12,658 nt of DNA from Patescibacteria group bacterium UBA6899 (lineage in GTDB: Bacteria > Patescibacteriota > Minisyncoccia > Phycocordibacterales > UBA6899). A program made the translations under genes and the position numbers. The DNA lies in the NCBI GenBank assembly GCA_002451235.1, contig DKBN01000049.1:1-12658 (forward strand). Reading direction: 5' to 3'. Positions 11,782 through 12,658 of the stretch are shown here, in pieces (position 1 is the first letter of the stretch; each line of letters begins with the position of its first letter). The notes under the pieces are model-generated. The model was not told the origin of the DNA and made no database searches. It saw nothing but the letters and a program-made list of their open reading frames with translations.

Positions 11782-12376
11782 CACAATTGTTTTACATTGC
11801 ACCGGTCAAGCGCAAACCTCTCTTCCGAAAGGTGTCGGACTATATCTTGAACTAGCCACAAGTTACAAGTAATTAGTTATTAGTACAATACCAATGCTAA
11901 ATACAAGCACCTAGAACTAGTTCGTTAACGTGTAGTCTCTACGGGTGTATCTGATTATGAGTTTCAGAGAGGGGCCGATCGAATCAGCCCGAGCCATTAT
12001 GACTTCTTGCGAAGCAGCAAGGCTCTTGCGCAAAGAACAGTGACACCGATGGCAACCATGCAGAGCATGGCCCTAAACGGATCACCACCTTCTGAAGCAG
12101 GAAACGATTGCTTCCACACTTCCATGAGAATTGCCGGGTCACCACCTGGTCCCACAATCTTCTCCCAAGCAGAGGACGTCCCTCTTTGAAACTCACAATC
12201 TTCAACTTCCCTCGGTATCACCCTTCGCTTCCGCGAGTGGGGTTTCACCGATATCAGTTAACTTGCCGCATGATATCGCTATCATGTGCCGCCGTAATGA
12301 TGTCTCTTCGTTCTCGTCTCCGACAAGAACTCCTCGGGTTCAGACGGTTCAATCGTCGAATCACTTCAACCACTGA
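11782..12376 (-). ncRNA. Group I self-splicing intron in 23S rRNA at E. coli position 2593
   Basis: A 595-base ribozyme. It begins after U2593-equivalent and ends in G, as group I introns do. Seen on the minus strand: P1 hairpin over the 5' splice site (arms 12389-12374 and 12351-12336); a 9-bp P2-like hairpin GTTCTTGTC-gga-GACGAGAAC; CATGATA-GCGA-TATCATG; TCGC-GGAA-GCGA, probably P5; a 21-bp P6-like stem (12200-12180 with 11973-11953) closing a 206-base loop; R element GTAGAGACTACACG (within 11945-11929) pairing as P7 with S element AAGATATAGTCC (11848-11837); GAACTAG/CTAGTTC as P8; and P9 ACCTTTC-GGAA-GAGAGGT. Three GNRA tetraloops are present. The site is the one occupied by the Chlamydomonas chloroplast I-CreI intron. 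No homing endonuclease gene is visible. Subgroup (IB-like) is a guess from the R/S sequences. Confidence 0.92.
11997..12155 (-). CDS. Small intron-encoded ORF with predicted membrane helix (hypothetical)
   Basis: A 52-codon frame lying wholly inside the peripheral loop of the intron's P6-like stem, where homing endonuclease genes often sit. GTG start at 12155 preceded by GGGAG at 6 bases (12166-12162), TAA stop at 11999-11997. The product begins (M)GPGGDPAILMEVWKQSF, repeats GGDP at 24-27 in frame, and ends in one hydrophobic segment AMLCMVAIGVTVLCARALLL (29-48) followed by RKKS. No LAGLIDADG, HNH or GIY-YIG motif. The frame stays open upstream to 12248, and an internal ATG at 12125 would give 42 residues. 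I do not recognise it; it could be chance coding in a ribozyme loop. Confidence 0.35.
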   Translation of the reverse strand: MGPGGDPAILMEVWKQSFPASEGGDPFRAMLCMVAIGVTVLCARALLLRKKS

Positions 12377-12658
12377 ACGGTCTGAACCCAGCTCGCGTAT
12401 CTTTTTAATTGGCGAACAGCCAAACGCTTGGCAGCTTCTCCACCGCCGCGCTAAGGTGAGCCGACATCGAGGTGCCGAACTCCGCCGTCGATATGAACTC
12501 TTAGGCGGAACTAGCCTGTTATCCCTAGAGTAGCTTTTATCCGTTAATCTTCATCCGCATCTAATGCGAAATGTCGGTTCACTATGTTCTACTTTCGTAT
12601 CTGCTCGACAAGTACGTCTAACAGTTAAGCCAGCTTGTGCCATTACACTATCGGCACG

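Larger units (their letters stand above)
11499..12658 (-). rRNA. rrl: 23S ribosomal RNA, 3' third (interrupted by an intron; 5' part beyond window)
   Basis: Domains V (part) and VI of 23S rRNA on the minus strand. Exon sequence 12658-12377 contains the peptidyl-transferase landmarks GGGATAACAGGCT, GAGTTCATATCGACGG, CACCTCGATGTCGGCTC, GGCTGTTCGCC and CGCGAGCTGGGTTCAGAC. Exon sequence 11781-11499 contains helix 93 continuation, the sarcin-ricin loop CTAGTACGAGAGGACCG and GCTGAAAGCATCTAAGC. Joining 12377 to 11781 restores helix 93 as GACC-GTCGTAAGACA-GGTC, the same size as E. coli GAAC-GTCGTGAGACA-GTTC with two compensated pairs. This fixes the intron boundaries. The 3' end near 11499 is estimated from the terminal GTCGACC. 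Confidence 0.95.

Noticed and set aside
11782..12376. Homing endonuclease gene in the intron
   Set aside because: No frame longer than about 83 codons and no LAGLIDADG, HNH or GIY-YIG motif.
1..12658. CRISPR array, insertion sequence or prophage
   Set aside because: No regularly spaced direct repeats, transposase or phage-like gene seen.

Overview
This is a chromosomal segment from an uncultivated-type bacterium, most likely a Patescibacteria/CPR lineage. That placement is inferred from short, tightly packed housekeeping genes, a compact SecD/SecF pair, an atypical FolD next to GlyA, very short promoter-to-start distances, and an intron-split 23S rRNA gene. No taxonomic marker was searched. 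At least four genes (sugar transferase, glyA, folD, the 82-residue membrane protein) end in TGA at the expected place, so UGA works as a stop, which argues against the UGA=Gly code of Gracilibacteria.

Left part (1-6419): almost everything reads leftward. A promoter at about 2020-2047 drives secD and secF (secF runs off the left edge). To its right, a four-gene run is transcribed leftward from about 6002: a polyprenyl-phosphate sugar-1-phosphate transferase, glyA, folD and a PAP2 phosphatase, joined by gaps of 4-6 bases or an 11-base overlap. A small two-helix membrane protein with its own consensus promoter and strong terminator lies upstream of this run.

Middle (6419-10341): a GT4 glycosyltransferase reads rightward and meets a leftward von Willebrand A protein/rodA pair tail to tail, the two stop codons overlapping in CTAG. 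RodA, the sugar transferase, the glycosyltransferase and the PAP2 phosphatase all fit lipid-carrier-dependent cell-envelope synthesis. Above the VWA gene is a small CxxC protein gene with its own promoter and terminator.

Right part (10350-12658): the 3' end of a leftward rRNA operon. In transcription order it holds the 23S rRNA (3' third only), a group I intron of about 595 bases at E. coli position 2593, the rest of 23S, a long highly structured spacer of about 500 bases, 5S rRNA, a tRNA-like stretch, a tRNA with an abnormal anticodon loop, and a strong terminator. The intron core is intact-looking but encodes no recognisable homing endonuclease. Instead it carries a 52-codon ORF with a Shine-Dalgarno sequence and a predicted membrane helix, in a peripheral loop.

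Three genes (sugar transferase, glycosyltransferase, VWA) share a TTTTGnTATnnT extended -10 ending 7-8 bases before a start codon, and secD has TATAAT 10 bases before its ATG, which suggests widespread leaderless mRNAs. The most unusual material is in the rRNA operon: the intron with its small ORF, the folded 23S-5S spacer, and two irregular tRNA-like genes.
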